Assembly (NCBI RefSeq): GCF_019744875.1
Contig: NZ_JAIETU010000002.1
Coordinates: forward strand, 868,001 to 932,000
Reading direction: 5' to 3'
DNA: 64,000 nucleotides
From: Hyphomicrobium sp.
GTDB taxonomy: Bacteria > Pseudomonadota > Alphaproteobacteria > Rhizobiales > Hyphomicrobiaceae
In this document: piece after piece, positions 49,114 through 58,321 of the stretch
How the letters are laid out: each line of letters begins with the position of its first letter
How positions within the stretch are numbered: position 1 is the stretch's first letter
Notes under the pieces: model-generated
The model's input: the letters and a program-made list of their open reading frames with translations, nothing else
What the model was told of the DNA's origin: nothing
Databases searched by the model: none
Position numbers and translations under genes: made by a program

Positions 49114-49878
49114 TCAGGCCGAGGGCGTTGCAGAAACGACAGTGCCGGTATCGATCCGGAGGCCGGGGCCCATGGTCGAGCTGAGCGACACCTTCTTGAT
49201 GTACGTGCCCTTCGAACCGGCGGGCTTGGCCTTGGTCACGGCGTCGACGAACGCCTTGATGTTCTCGACGAGCGCCGTTTCCGTGAAGCTCGCCTTGCCG
49301 ACGCCGGCGTGGACGATGCCAGCCTTCTCGACGCGGAACTCCACCGAGCCGCCCTTGGCGCCCTTGACGGCACCGACGACGTCCATGGTGACCGTGCCGA
49401 CGCGCGGGTTCGGCATCAGGCCGCGCGGGCCGAGCACCTTACCGAGGCGGCCGACGAGGCCCATCATGTCAGGCGTCGCGATGCAGCGATCGAAGTTGAT
49501 CGTGCCCTTCGAGACGATCTCGACCAGGTCTTCGGCGCCCACCACGTCGGCGCCAGCGGCCTTGGCTTCTTCAGCCTTGGCGCCACGTGCGAACACGGCA
49601 ACGCGCGCGGTACGGCCCGAGCCGTTCGGCAGGTTGCAAACGCCGCGGACCATCTGGTCGGCGTGCTTCGGATCGACGCCCAGGTTCATCGCGACCTCGA
49701 CGGTCTCGTCGAACTTCGCCTTGGCGCGCTCCTTGATGAGGCGCACGGCCTCGTCAACGGCGTAGGCCTTGTTGGCGTCGATGCCCCTCTGGACTTCGGC
49801 GTTGCGCTTGCCGCCGGCGAGACGGGCAGCCGCTGCCTTCTCGGCGTTGGCGCCGCTCTTGGTTGCTTCTTTTGCCAT
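49114..49878 (-). CDS. rplA: 50S ribosomal protein L1 with an N-terminal extension
   Basis: 254 residues; the usual length is about 230. The body ([55 protein letters not shown]) is standard for the L1 stalk protein, which also represses the L11-L1 mRNA in E. coli. An Ala/Lys-rich stretch of about 25 residues precedes it ([18 protein letters not shown]). It starts 4 nt after the rplK stop. Confidence 0.97.
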   Translation of the reverse strand: MAKEATKSGANAEKAAAARLAGGKRNAEVQRGIDANKAYAVDEAVRLIKERAKAKFDETVEVAMNLGVDPKHADQMVRGVCNLPNGSGRTARVAVFARGAKAEEAKAAGADVVGAEDLVEIVSKGTINFDRCIATPDMMGLVGRLGKVLGPRGLMPNPRVGTVTMDVVGAVKGAKGGSVEFRVEKAGIVHAGVGKASFTETALVENIKAFVDAVTKAKPAGSKGTYIKKVSLSSTMGPGLRIDTGTVVSATPSA

Positions 49879-49882
49879 GTGA

Positions 49883-50329
49883 CTACTCCACCACCTTGAG
49901 GCCCATCGAGCGGGCGGAGCCAGCGATCGTCTTAGTGGCCTGATCCAGATCGTCCGTGTTCATGTCCTTGATCTTCAGCTTCGCGATGTCGCGCAGCTGA
50001 GCCATGGTGATCGAACCGGCGACATCGCGGCCGGGGTTCTTCGAGCCCGAACCACCCTTGCCGGTCGCCTTCATGCCGGCGGCCTTCTTGATGAGGAAGG
50101 TTGCGGGCGGCGTGCGCATTTCGAACGTGAACGAGCGGTCCGAAAAGACCGTGATCTTCACCGGAATCGGAGTACCCTGCTCGATATCCTTCGTCTTGGC
50201 GTTGAAGGACTTGCAGAATTCCATGATGTTGACGCCGCGCTGGCCAAGCGCAGGGCCGATCGGCGGAGAGGGGTTAGCCGCTCCCGCCGGGACCTGAAGG
50301 TTGATGTAGCCGTCAATTTTCTTCGCCAT
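49883..50329 (-). CDS. rplK: 50S ribosomal protein L11
   Basis: 148 residues. [34 protein letters not shown] is the highly conserved N-terminal domain, and the C-terminal RNA-binding domain follows. L11 forms the GTPase-associated centre and is needed for the stringent response. It lies between nusG and rplA. Confidence 0.98.
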   Translation of the reverse strand: MAKKIDGYINLQVPAGAANPSPPIGPALGQRGVNIMEFCKSFNAKTKDIEQGTPIPVKITVFSDRSFTFEMRTPPATFLIKKAAGMKATGKGGSGSKNPGRDVAGSITMAQLRDIAKLKIKDMNTDDLDQATKTIAGSARSMGLKVVE

Positions 50330-50485
50330 CGTATCCCCTAAGTTTTCGAGGAAGCTTCTGCTTCCTCAGGGTTAGCGGTCAGCGGGCTTTTTCAGGGCCC
50401 TCCCGCGAAACCGGACATGGCTCGCCGCGTCAGCGGCAGATCCGTTGTCCGCAACCGGCGCCGAAGCGCCGGAAGTTCATAAATC

Positions 50486-51022
50486 CTATGCCGGCACCTT
50501 CTCGACCTGGCCGAACTCGAGTTCGACCGGTGTCTTGCGGCCGAAGATCGAAACGCCGACCTTGAGGCGAGAGCGCTCGCCATCGACCTCTTCGACTTCG
50601 CCCTGGAACGAGGCGAACGGCCCGTCCACGACTTTGACCTGCTCGCCGATCTCGTAAATGATCGAGGGCTTCGGACGCTCGACGCCTTCCTTCACCTGGT
50701 TGAGGATGCGCGCCGCCTCGTCGTCCGAGATCGCGATCGGCTTGTTGTCGGCTCCAAGGAAGCCGGTGACCTTCGGCGTGTTCTTGATGAGCACGAACGC
50801 GGCGTCCGACATCTCCATCCGAACGAGCACGTAGCCCGGCAGGAACTTCCGCTCCGCCTGGACCTTGCGGCCGCGCTTCACCTCGACGACCTCTTCGGTC
50901 GGCACGACGACTTCCTCGAACACGTTCTCAAGCCCAGCCGCCCGCGCACGCTCCTTGATGGCATCCGCCACCTTGCGTTCGAAGTTGGTGTAGGCGTGAA
51001 CGATGTACCAGCGCTTGGCCAT
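50486..51022 (-). CDS. nusG: Transcription termination/antitermination factor NusG
   Basis: 178 residues from [19 protein letters not shown] (51022). The NGN domain and the C-terminal KOW motif ([21 protein letters not shown]) are intact. It binds polymerase and links it to Rho or to S10. The open frame extends upstream of 51022 without conserved sequence. It is 55 nt downstream of secE. Confidence 0.98.
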   Translation of the reverse strand: MAKRWYIVHAYTNFERKVADAIKERARAAGLENVFEEVVVPTEEVVEVKRGRKVQAERKFLPGYVLVRMEMSDAAFVLIKNTPKVTGFLGADNKPIAISDDEAARILNQVKEGVERPKPSIIYEIGEQVKVVDGPFASFQGEVEEVDGERSRLKVGVSIFGRKTPVELEFGQVEKVPA

Positions 51023-51077
51023 TCTCAAATCTTGTCCTTCGCCGCGAGGGCGATCGCGATCCGGTGCTCCTGCCACA

Positions 51078-51275
51078 TCAGCGGCGGAGCCCAAGCACCA
51101 TGTTGACCACATGCCCGAGGGCGAGATCCGTCATCAGAAAGAACATTGACGCCAAAGACACCATGATCAGGACCATGAGGGTGGTAACCCACACCTCTTT
51201 CCATGTCGGCCAGGTGACTTTGGAGACCTCCTGCCTTACCTCTTGCACAAATTCGAACGGATTGAACTTCGACAT
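51078..51275 (-). CDS. secE: Preprotein translocase subunit SecE
   Basis: 65 residues from [19 protein letters not shown] (51275), the short one-membrane-segment form found in alphaproteobacteria. [20 protein letters not shown] contains the conserved cytoplasmic helix and the start of the membrane span. It partners SecY. An in-frame ATG ten codons upstream is less likely. Confidence 0.95.
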   Translation of the reverse strand: MSKFNPFEFVQEVRQEVSKVTWPTWKEVWVTTLMVLIMVSLASMFFLMTDLALGHVVNMVLGLRR

Positions 51276-51384
51276 CAAAACCGCTTCCCGAGCGCCATGT
51301 GACAAATTGACGCACCCCAGTGTTAACTGGGGATTTGTCCTACGAGCTAGATCAGTGGCCCTTACTGATCCGCTCCGAAACCAG

Positions 51385-51460
51385 TGGCAGGGGAGGAGGG
51401 GCTCGAACCCCCAGCCTTCGGTTTTGGAGACCGACGCTCTACCAATTGAGCTACTCCCCT
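51385..51460 (-). tRNA. tRNA-Trp (CCA anticodon)
   Basis: The minus strand reads AGGGGAG (acceptor), TAGCTCAATTGGTAGAGC (D arm), an anticodon loop CTCCAAA with CCA, and GGTTCGAGCC in the T arm. The pairing acceptor strand and the encoded CCA end at 51385. It precedes secE and nusG, a linkage conserved in proteobacteria. Confidence 0.95.
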
Positions 51461-51523
51461 TCGCAATGACAATTGCGCGCCGTATCGACGCGAAAGGCGC
51501 ACATGCCTAATGCGGGGGCGGCA

Positions 51524-51552
51524 TCCTTAGCTGAACTTTTTCGGTTTGTCAC
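51524..51552 (-). promoter_or_regulatory. Candidate promoter upstream of tRNA-Trp/secE
   Basis: On the minus strand, GTGACA (51552-51547), 17 bases, TAAGGA (51529-51524), about 65 nt before the tRNA. The -10 match is weak. Confidence 0.3.
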
Positions 51553-51663
51553 CGCCTCGCGGCCACTTTCTTATGACACGCGCCGGGAAGATGCGAATTT
51601 CCGCCCCGCGGGCCCGCAGTCTCCGTGGACCGACGGACGCCCCCTGCCCCTATCCAGCGGCAA

Positions 51664-51987
51664 TCAATTGATTTTTTCGACCACGACGGCCGTGCCGTAG
51701 GCCAATACCTCGGTAACTGCGGATGCGATCTCATTCGCATCGTAGCGCATGGCCAGCACGGCGTTCGCGCCGGCTTCCTCGGCGTGGGCCATCATCAGGT
51801 CGAAGGCTTCCTGCCGCGTCTGCTCGGCAAGCTTGGTGTAGACCGAGATGTTGCCGCCAAACAGAATCTGGATGGCGGCGCCGATATTGCCGACGACGCT
51901 GCGCGACCTAACCGTCAGCCCGCGCACGACGCCGATGTGGCGAACGATGCGATAGCCCTCGAGCCCATTGGTCGTGGTGACAATCAT
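51664..51987 (-). CDS. YbjQ/UPF0145-family protein
   Basis: 107 residues from MIVTTTNGLEGYRIVRHIGVV. The sequence GLTVRSRSVVGNIGAAIQILFGGNISVYTKL and the middle part (AGANAVLAMRYDANEI) are typical of the YbjQ family, a small pentameric fold of unknown function sometimes linked to metal or toxin resistance. No strong neighbour link is seen; it lies between tRNA-Trp and tRNA-Gly. Confidence 0.88.
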   Translation of the reverse strand: MIVTTTNGLEGYRIVRHIGVVRGLTVRSRSVVGNIGAAIQILFGGNISVYTKLAEQTRQEAFDLMMAHAEEAGANAVLAMRYDANEIASAVTEVLAYGTAVVVEKIN

Positions 51988-52129
51988 GATGCGCGCTCCC
52001 CCGGATGCAAACCGCGGAGACCCTGCCACGACGCGCGCGCTTCAGGAAGACTTCAGGCTAGGGAACCGGACGCGCGGCAGCGCTGTCCGCAGAATGGCGT
52101 CCAACGCTCAGCGGCAGCGAGCAAGAAAT

Positions 52130-52203
52130 TGGAGCGGGTGAAGGGAATCGAACCCTCGTATTCAGCTTGGAAGGCTGCTGCTCTACCATTGAGCTACACC
52201 CGC
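52130..52203 (-). tRNA. tRNA-Gly (TCC anticodon)
   Basis: The minus strand reads GCGGGTG, TAGCTCAATGGTAGAGC, an anticodon loop CTTCCAA (TCC), a T arm GGGTTCGATTCCC and CACCCGC, then T and an encoded CCA. All four stems pair. Confidence 0.95.
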
Positions 52204-52350
52204 GACCCCGGCCGCGTGCAGATCGTTGCACGGCTGGCTGTGGGGCGCCCTTATAGGATCAAATCCGGACCAAGGGAAGCGCCCTCGCGGGCTCAACAGT
52301 CCGCGCGCCGATGTCGTCTGCGCACGCCGCGGCATAAGAAAACGCGCCAC

Positions 52351-52378
52351 AAGAAAAAGGAGCGATTGCTCGCTCCTT
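52351..52378 (-). terminator. Terminator after the PRC-barrel gene
   Basis: AAGGAGCGA, loop TTGC, TCGCTCCTT (52357-52378), followed on the minus strand by TTTTTCTT. It lies about 125 nt beyond the stop at 52505. Nothing else is seen between tRNA-Gly and that gene. Confidence 0.8.
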
Positions 52379-52504
52379 CTCCTTGGATGCTCTGATTTGC
52401 GGCCCTCATCGGGGCTCTTGTTCCTGAACCACTGTCGCCGAGATGGACAATCTCGCGTTTCCCGGTGACGTTTCCTCGATGACGGTTGTTTTCGTCAGTG
52501 CCGG

Positions 52505-53050
52505 TTACTTCGCGAACTTGTAGTCCGGCGCCGACTCCAGCGATTCCTTCGAGCTGTTGATCGTGGCGCGCATCGCGCCATCCGCATCGCGGTTAAGCTG
52601 AAGCTCCGAGAAATCGACCGCGACCAGCTTTTCGCCGATGCCGAGGAAACCGCCGACGCCGATCACAGCGCTGGCGACCTTGCCGTCGGGACCGAGGATC
52701 AGATCGTTGATGTCGCCGACGCGTTCGTTGGCGCGGTTGTAGACGGCCATGCCGACCAGTTTCGACGAACGCCACTCATCGCCGGACTGCGTCGACGAGA
52801 AGTTGCTTGCGCTTTTTGTCGTGTCGGACGACGGAGCCGCTGCTGATGGCGACGGAGCGGGATCGGACGGAGCAGCGGTCGGAGCCGGCGAAGGCGACGG
52901 TGACGGCGAGGGCGAAGCAGCATCGGGTGCGCGCTCAGCGGGCGCGGGGGACGGCGCTGCAGGAGAATTTGCGTCCTGCGCCATTGCGGTCGCAGCGCCA
53001 ATGGCGAGAGCGGCGGGCATACAGATTGCCGAGAGCAGCTTGGATTTCAT
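52505..53050 (-). CDS. Exported PRC-barrel protein with a Pro/Ser/Ala linker
   Basis: 181 residues. A signal peptide (LLSAICMPAALAIGAATAMAQ) is followed by a low-complexity Pro-Ala-Ser linker (about residues 28-75) and a C-terminal PRC-barrel domain (about 90-165) with WRSSKLVGMAVYNRANERVGDINDLIL. The linker suggests an extended periplasmic or surface tether. Exported PRC-barrel proteins of this type are common in Rhizobiales, with no defined biochemical role. It is a single-gene unit with its own terminator. Confidence 0.75.
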   Translation of the reverse strand: MKSKLLSAICMPAALAIGAATAMAQDANSPAAPSPAPAERAPDAASPSPSPSPSPAPTAAPSDPAPSPSAAAPSSDTTKSASNFSSTQSGDEWRSSKLVGMAVYNRANERVGDINDLILGPDGKVASAVIGVGGFLGIGEKLVAVDFSELQLNRDADGAMRATINSSKESLESAPDYKFAK

Positions 53051-53688
53051 CGATCGTCTCCTTGTTCATTTTCGCGATGAGGTTGATGAAGCAGGAGCGG
53101 CAGGCCCGAATTGGCCCAGCACTCACAGACACGCGCACACCTCACCGCATGCACTAAGCGAGCGTTCGCGCGCTTGGCGGACTAACGCGTGCTGCGGACC
53201 ATGGTTCCCCCTGCGTAGCCCGCCGCATCGATCCGCTCAGATGAAACGTTGCTCCATAAGTCGTGCTATTGCTTCGTAATGCGTGCTCGAATGCACGCCG
53301 AACATTGCTGCGCACGCATGATGCTGGCTTCACAGATGATCAAGCCAGTTTCCACTGCGGAACTCCGCGCGACGATGGGCGTTGTTAGCGTTCGCGCTTA
53401 CATCGCATTTGTGCGGTTGAACCGCCGGCACGCTTAAACTTGGCTGCACTTGGCTGCCGGTGCCCGCCGAACAGCTCCGGAGATTTCGCCATAATCTCGT
53501 TTGCTCTCGCGTTCATCGTCGTCATCGTGGCCTTCGCCGTGCTGGCGTGGTTCGTCTGGGTTGAGCGCGACTGAGCCCGACGAACGCATTGTTGACGCAT
53601 GCTCACGCATGCATTGCATCCACGAGCACCGGGAACGCACGCCTGCACGCATAAGCACTGCACACACAATAATCGGGGTTTTCACAAC
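53051..53688. other. Intergenic region with CATGC/GCACGC-rich repeats and a possible short ORF
   Basis: 638 bases. Besides the small frame at 53491-53574, it holds scattered ACGCATG and GCACGC words (around 53280-53330 and 53595-53665), some of which can pair. Promoters for the PRC gene (minus strand) and the GH15 gene (plus strand) should lie here; I could not assign them securely. Confidence 0.4.
53491..53574 (+). CDS. Possible small membrane peptide without a normal start codon
   Basis: An open frame ending at TGA 53572 encodes a single hydrophobic helix (ALAFIVVIVAFAVLAWFVW) followed by VERD. Its third codon positions are almost all G or C, as in real genes here. No ATG or GTG is in frame; the only usual start is a TTG at 53440 (44 residues, no binding site). 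GGAG precedes an ATA at 53491 by about 8 nt. It may be a real peptide with a rare start, or a decayed gene. Confidence 0.3.
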   Translation: MISFALAFIVVIVAFAVLAWFVWVERD

Positions 53689-55596
53689 TTGGATACGCTG
53701 CGCTACACGGCCGAACAGCGCCCCATCGCCCAAGGCGATCACGACCGCGCGTCACAGAGCGCGCACGCGCCCGCGCAGCCTCTCGACTACGCTTTGATCG
53801 GAAACGGGCGGATCGCCGCGCTGCTCGATCGGTCGGCGCGGATCGTGTGGTGGTGCTTTCCGCGTTTTGACGGCGATCCTGTTTTTTCGCGGCTTCTGTC
53901 CGGAGACGAAGAGAAGGGATTTTGCGACATCGTGGTCGAGGGCGCCGTGCGCACGCGCTCGGCCTATCTGCGCAACACCGCAATCGTCGAGACGCTGATC
54001 GAGGACGGTGACGGCAACGGCGTGCGCATCGTCGACTTCGCGCCCCGCTATCGGCTTTTCGAGCGGATGCTCCATCCGGCCCAGATCATTCGACGCATCG
54101 AGCCCATCGGCATGCCGCGCGTGCGCATCCGCGTGCGCCCGACGTTCAACTACGGCGATCCGAGATCGGCCCAGGTTGTCGGCTCCAATCACATCCGCTA
54201 CAGCGGCGGCGGCCTGACGTTCCGGCTCACGACGGATGCGCCGCTCTCCTACATCGTGCATGAAACGGCGTTTGCGCTCGCGCGCCCCGTCACGCTCATT
54301 CTCGCGCCCGACGAGTCGCTCGAAGCGGCGCCCGATACCGTCTCGCGCGAGGCGCTGGAACGCACGCGTGCGTACTGGTTGAGCTGGGTGCGCGGTCTCG
54401 CCATTCCGCTCGACTGGCAGACCGACGTCATCCGCGCCGCCATCACGCTGCAGCTCTGCACGTTCGACGAGACCGGCGCCATCGTGGCGGCGCACACCAC
54501 CTCAATTCCGGAAGCGCCGCACACGCAGCGGACGTGGGACTATCGCTACTGCTGGCTGCGGGACGCCTACTTCGTGATCATGGCCCTGAACCGGCTCGGC
54601 GCGACGCGGTCGATGGAGGCCTACCTCGATTACATCACAACGGTCGCCACCTCTTCGAACGGCGCGCTGCGGCCGGTTTACGGCATCGTGCACGATCAGC
54701 CGCTCGTCGAAAGGGTGGCCGAGCATCTGCCGGGATTTCTCGGCATGGGCCCCGTGCGCGTCGGCAATCAGGCCGCCGAGCAGATCCAGCACGATTCCTA
54801 TGGCAGCGTGATCCTCGGCGTGGCGCAGATGTTCATCGACCAGCGGCTGCCGCGCATGGGCGACGAGGCGCTTTATCGGCGGCTCGAAAACCTCGGCCAT
54901 CAGGCGCTGCGCTTCTATCTCGAACCGGACGCGGGCATCTGGGAATATCGCGGCCGCAAGCGCATCCACACCCATTCGGCGACGATGTGCTGGGTGTCGC
55001 TCGACAGACTGGCGCGGATTGCAGCTCTGCTCGGGCTCGCGGCCGATGCCGAGCGCTGGCGGGGGCACGCCGACGCCATCCGGCGCGAGATCCTCACGCG
55101 GTCCTGGAGCTCCAAGCTCGGCGCCATCGCGGGCGCGCTCGACCAGCATGAGCTGGATGCAAGTGTGCTGCTGCTGCCCGAGCTTGGGTTGCTGTCGCCC
55201 ACCGATCCGCGCTTCCTCAAGACGCTGGACGTCATCGGAGCGCAGCTCGGCCGCAATGGCTTCATGCTTCGCTATGACAACGACGATTTCGGCGCGCCGG
55301 AGACGTCGTTCCTGGCGTGCCAGTTCTGGTACATCGACGCGCTGGCCGCCGCCGGCCGCGTCGAGCAGGCGCGCGACCTTCTCGACGAACTGCTGTCACG
55401 GCGCAATGCGTTCGGCCTCCTGTCGGAAGACATCCATCCCGTCACGGGGCAGTTGTGGGGGAATCTTCCGCAGACGTACTCGATGGCGGGGATTGTCAAC
55501 TCCTGCATGAACCTGTCGCGCAATTGGACGGAGGCCTGGCCGCGCGCGGCGCATGGGCCGGAACCGGGGTCCGACTTCCGCGTTGATACGGAATAG
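53689..55596 (+). CDS. Glycoside hydrolase family 15 (glucoamylase/trehalase-like)
   Basis: About 635 residues if the TTG at 53689 is the start; an ATG at 53599 is also in frame, but the added part is low-complexity. The N-terminal beta domain opens with LIGNGRIAALLDRSARIVWWCFPRFD. The catalytic alpha/alpha barrel follows, with WDYRYCWLRDA, a probable general acid Glu364 in QAAEQIQHDSYG and a general base Glu538 in GAPETSFLACQFW. Family members release glucose from starch-like glucans or trehalose. There is no signal peptide, so the substrate is cytoplasmic. A PfkB kinase and a trehalose phosphatase follow, which favours trehalose or glucan turnover. Confidence 0.88.
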   Translation: MDTLRYTAEQRPIAQGDHDRASQSAHAPAQPLDYALIGNGRIAALLDRSARIVWWCFPRFDGDPVFSRLLSGDEEKGFCDIVVEGAVRTRSAYLRNTAIVETLIEDGDGNGVRIVDFAPRYRLFERMLHPAQIIRRIEPIGMPRVRIRVRPTFNYGDPRSAQVVGSNHIRYSGGGLTFRLTTDAPLSYIVHETAFALARPVTLILAPDESLEAAPDTVSREALERTRAYWLSWVRGLAIPLDWQTDVIRAAITLQLCTFDETGAIVAAHTTSIPEAPHTQRTWDYRYCWLRDAYFVIMALNRLGATRSMEAYLDYITTVATSSNGALRPVYGIVHDQPLVERVAEHLPGFLGMGPVRVGNQAAEQIQHDSYGSVILGVAQMFIDQRLPRMGDEALYRRLENLGHQALRFYLEPDAGIWEYRGRKRIHTHSATMCWVSLDRLARIAALLGLAADAERWRGHADAIRREILTRSWSSKLGAIAGALDQHELDASVLLLPELGLLSPTDPRFLKTLDVIGAQLGRNGFMLRYDNDDFGAPETSFLACQFWYIDALAAAGRVEQARDLLDELLSRRNAFGLLSEDIHPVTGQLWGNLPQTYSMAGIVNSCMNLSRNWTEAWPRAAHGPEPGSDFRVDTE

Positions 55597-55663
55597 TGAC
55601 ATCTCTCGCCGTCCACCGTCCTGTTTTCACCGACCCCGTTTCCACCGACGAGGGCCCTTAGCC

Positions 55664-56758
55664 ATGAAGGTGCTGACCGTCGGCGGCGCCATGATCGACA
55701 CCATTGCGATCATCGAGAACTCCGCCATCGAACGCATGTCGCTGCTCAATGCGGGAACGTCGTTTCTGCTGCTTGAGGACGGCCGCAAGACCGAGGCGAT
55801 CGACATCTCCATGCACTGCGGCGGCGGGGCGGTGAACACGGCAATCTCGTTCGCACGCCTCGGATTCGACTGCGCCGCGCTGATCAAGATCGGCGACGAC
55901 CGGCGCGGCGAGCAGATTATGGCGAGCCTGGCCGAAGAGGGCATCTCCGCTCAGTGGGCGATCCGGGACGAGCGCGCGCCGACCGGGTCGTCGGTGCTGG
56001 TGTCGTCGCACGATCGCAATGCGGGCGTGTTCACCTTTCGCGGCGCGAACACGCTGCTCGAGCCCGAGGACATCGACGAGCGGGCATTCGCGGTCGATCT
56101 CGTCTACATCGCGAACCTCTCCAACGAAGCGGCCCGCTGCTTTCCCTTGCTGGTGGAGACGGCGCGGGCGGCGCAGGCGCGCGTGGCGGTCAACCCCGGC
56201 ACGCGCCAGCTTCATGCGCACGGCAGAGCCTTCCGCGACGCGCTGCCGGAGATCGGCATTCTCTCCCTCAATCGCCACGAGGCCGAAGACGTGCTGGCGC
56301 TGCTCGACCACGACATTCCAGACGACCACGAACCGCTGCCGTTTCCCCACGATCTTCACCCGCCCGCACTCGCGCAGCGGGGCTTCAAAGCGCATGGTCG
56401 CACCGTTGCCGTTCGCGCGTTCTTTCGCGCGCTCGTGGGGGAAGGCGTGGACAGCGTGGTCGTGACCGATGGCATGGACGGCGCGTTCGCGGCGTCCCAG
56501 GGGCGGATGATCTACTGCCCGGCCGTCGAGACCGAGGTGCAGGGCACGGCGGGCGCGGGCGACGCGTTCGGGTCCACGTTCGCGGGCTACACCGCGCTTG
56601 GGGCCGAGCCCGATTTCGCGCTCCGCGCCGCCGCCCACAATGCGGCCAGCGTGCTTGGCTTTATCGATACGAGCAGCGGGCTGCTCGCACGCCACGACCT
56701 CAATCAGCGGCTCGCGGACGCCGGATCGCCCCCAGTCGTGATCGGATGGCCTCTGTGA
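55664..56758 (+). CDS. PfkB-family carbohydrate or nucleoside kinase
   Basis: 364 residues from the ATG at 55664, with GAGGG upstream. The N-terminal GGAMIDTIA and the GGGAVNTAISFARLG motif bind substrate; GTAGAGDAFGSTFAGY near residue 294 holds the anion hole and catalytic Asp300. The length exceeds the roughly 310 residues usual for ribokinase types because of an insert around residues 215-245 (DDHEPLPFPHDLHPPALA). The substrate cannot be read; sugar and adenosine kinases share this fold. It lies 67 nt after the GH15 gene. Confidence 0.85.
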   Translation: MKVLTVGGAMIDTIAIIENSAIERMSLLNAGTSFLLLEDGRKTEAIDISMHCGGGAVNTAISFARLGFDCAALIKIGDDRRGEQIMASLAEEGISAQWAIRDERAPTGSSVLVSSHDRNAGVFTFRGANTLLEPEDIDERAFAVDLVYIANLSNEAARCFPLLVETARAAQARVAVNPGTRQLHAHGRAFRDALPEIGILSLNRHEAEDVLALLDHDIPDDHEPLPFPHDLHPPALAQRGFKAHGRTVAVRAFFRALVGEGVDSVVVTDGMDGAFAASQGRMIYCPAVETEVQGTAGAGDAFGSTFAGYTALGAEPDFALRAAAHNAASVLGFIDTSSGLLARHDLNQRLADAGSPPVVIGWPL

Positions 56759-56894
56759 ACGCGGGTCACGGCCACATCCGCGTCACGTTCGGCAGCGAAG
56801 AGCAGGCGAACGATCCCCCTGAGCGGCGCTCACGACCGGCGATGAGCGGCGTTTCGTGCCGCGCGCGGCTGTAAAATACAACAACGAGAGCGAC

Positions 56895-57707
56895 ATGGTT
56901 GCGGAAACGACAGCGCCGATTTCACCTCGCCTCAGCGCGTGCACCAACTTCATGCTGGGCAACCCGAGGGCGTGCGCGCTGTTTCTCGACGTCGATGGCA
57001 CACTGCTGGATCTCGCGCCGACGCCTGAACTCGTTCGCGTACCCGATGGCCTCGTCCCGCTTCTGCAACGCCTTCATCACAGCCTCGACGGCGCCGTCGC
57101 CATCATCACCGGGCGTATTCTGGGCGACATCGACCACATCCTGCGCCCCGTCCGGTTGGCGGGCTCGGGCGTTCACGGCGCGGAGCTGCGCATCGGTCCG
57201 GACGCCGAAATCGAGCGGGTGAAGGCGCGGCTGCCCGACGATCTGCTGGACCAGATGCGCGCGCTGGCGGACGCTCAGCCAGGCGTCATCGTCGAGCCCA
57301 AGGGCCCCGGACTTGCCGTCCACTACCGCCTCGCACCCAGCGCGGAGCCTTTCGTGCTCGCCGCGCTCCAGGCGTCGCTCGACCGGCATGCAGGCACATT
57401 CGAAATTCTACGCGGCAAGAAGCTGTTCGAGATCGTGCCGTCGGGTCTCTCGAAGGGCACTGCGCTCGCGGCCCTCGCGAAGCTGCCCGCCTTCCGGAAC
57501 CGCGTTCCGATCATGATCGGCGACGATATCGGAGACGAGGCGGCGTTTTCCGTGGCGGAGGGCATGAAGGGGTTCGCCTTGCGCGTCGCGGGCGAGCACT
57601 ACAGCGACGACCGCGCCGACTTCGCCGGTCCCCGTGCCGTCGGGCGCTGGCTGGAGCAGCTCGCTCACCGGCTCGCGGTGCTCGAGCAGACGCAAACGCG
57701 GCACTAG
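56895..57707 (+). CDS. otsB: Trehalose-6-phosphate phosphatase
   Basis: 270 residues from the ATG at 56895. The HAD motifs are present: LDVDGTLLDL with Asp32 and Asp34, ITGR, and MIGDDIGDEAAF. KGPGLAVHYRLAP and the cap region match OtsB. It releases trehalose from trehalose 6-phosphate. OtsA, the synthase that makes its substrate, is not in the window. It is the third gene of the GH15-PfkB run, 136 nt after the kinase gene. Confidence 0.88.
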   Translation: MVAETTAPISPRLSACTNFMLGNPRACALFLDVDGTLLDLAPTPELVRVPDGLVPLLQRLHHSLDGAVAIITGRILGDIDHILRPVRLAGSGVHGAELRIGPDAEIERVKARLPDDLLDQMRALADAQPGVIVEPKGPGLAVHYRLAPSAEPFVLAALQASLDRHAGTFEILRGKKLFEIVPSGLSKGTALAALAKLPAFRNRVPIMIGDDIGDEAAFSVAEGMKGFALRVAGEHYSDDRADFAGPRAVGRWLEQLAHRLAVLEQTQTRH

Positions 57708-57737
57708 GGCTCATCTCACGAAAAGGTCCACCCCACG

Positions 57738-57769
57738 AAAAAAGGCCTGCCCGAGTTCTCGGACAGGCC
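57738..57769 (-). terminator. Terminator after the His-rich protein gene
   Basis: GGCCTGCCCGAG, loop TT, CTCGGACAGGCC (one mismatch) with a run of six T on the minus strand. It also faces the end of otsB. Confidence 0.85.
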
Positions 57770-57792
57770 CTGTTGTCGGATCTTCATCGCCC

Positions 57793-58104
57793 CTAGTGGC
57801 GGTGGTGACGATGATGGTGGTGGTGGTGATGATGGTGGCGGTAGCCGCGGCCGATGTACAAATTCACGCCCGGGCCATAGCCGTAGTAGCCGTACCGGCG
57901 CTGCGCGCCGCCGTGGCACCACTTCTTGCCCGACCTTGCGCGATGGCAGTGGCGGTAGGGACGGTAGTCCACGGACTGGAGGTTGGCGCGCTCGGTCGTA
58001 ACGGCGTTTTGCACTGGGCCTACGGGCGCCGCATTCGCGACGCCGGCAAACTGCAGCGCGGCTGCAGCGATGACAGCCGCGAGGATCGTCGCTTTGGTCT
58101 TCAT
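57793..58104 (-). CDS. Small secreted protein with a poly-His tail
   Basis: 103 residues from MKTKATILAAVIAAAALQF, a clear signal peptide cleaved near VANAAPV. The mature part has two Cys (RHCHRARS and KKWCHGG) in a His-rich context and a Gly/Tyr-rich region. It ends in a run of nine His followed by RHHRH. The pattern suggests binding of Ni, Cu or Zn outside the cytoplasm. I know no defined function. It has its own terminator and diverges from the matrixin gene. Confidence 0.7.
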   Translation of the reverse strand: MKTKATILAAVIAAAALQFAGVANAAPVGPVQNAVTTERANLQSVDYRPYRHCHRARSGKKWCHGGAQRRYGYYGYGPGVNLYIGRGYRHHHHHHHHHRHHRH

Positions 58105-58321
58105 CAAGTCGTTTCTCCACATTAATCCGCGTGATCTGATGCCATAATGCACTGCGTAGCCCTTTGGTTCCACTAACGAATCCCCTCAGGATGGGCCGTC
58201 CACTGATGACGGGAGGGGGATAGCGCGGCAATCCGTTCGAACATTGACCGATATTGGGGTGCACTTTAGGAAAGGTGCATACGCAATCGCCGCCCGGGGG
58301 CGGCTTTTGGGGAGCTGAACG

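Noticed and set aside
51270-51390. A second tuf gene next to secE and tRNA-Trp
   Set aside because: The gap is too short and holds no such frame.
53280-53670. CRISPR array suggested by repeated ACGCATG/GCACGC words
   Set aside because: The words are short, irregularly spaced and have no uniform spacers.
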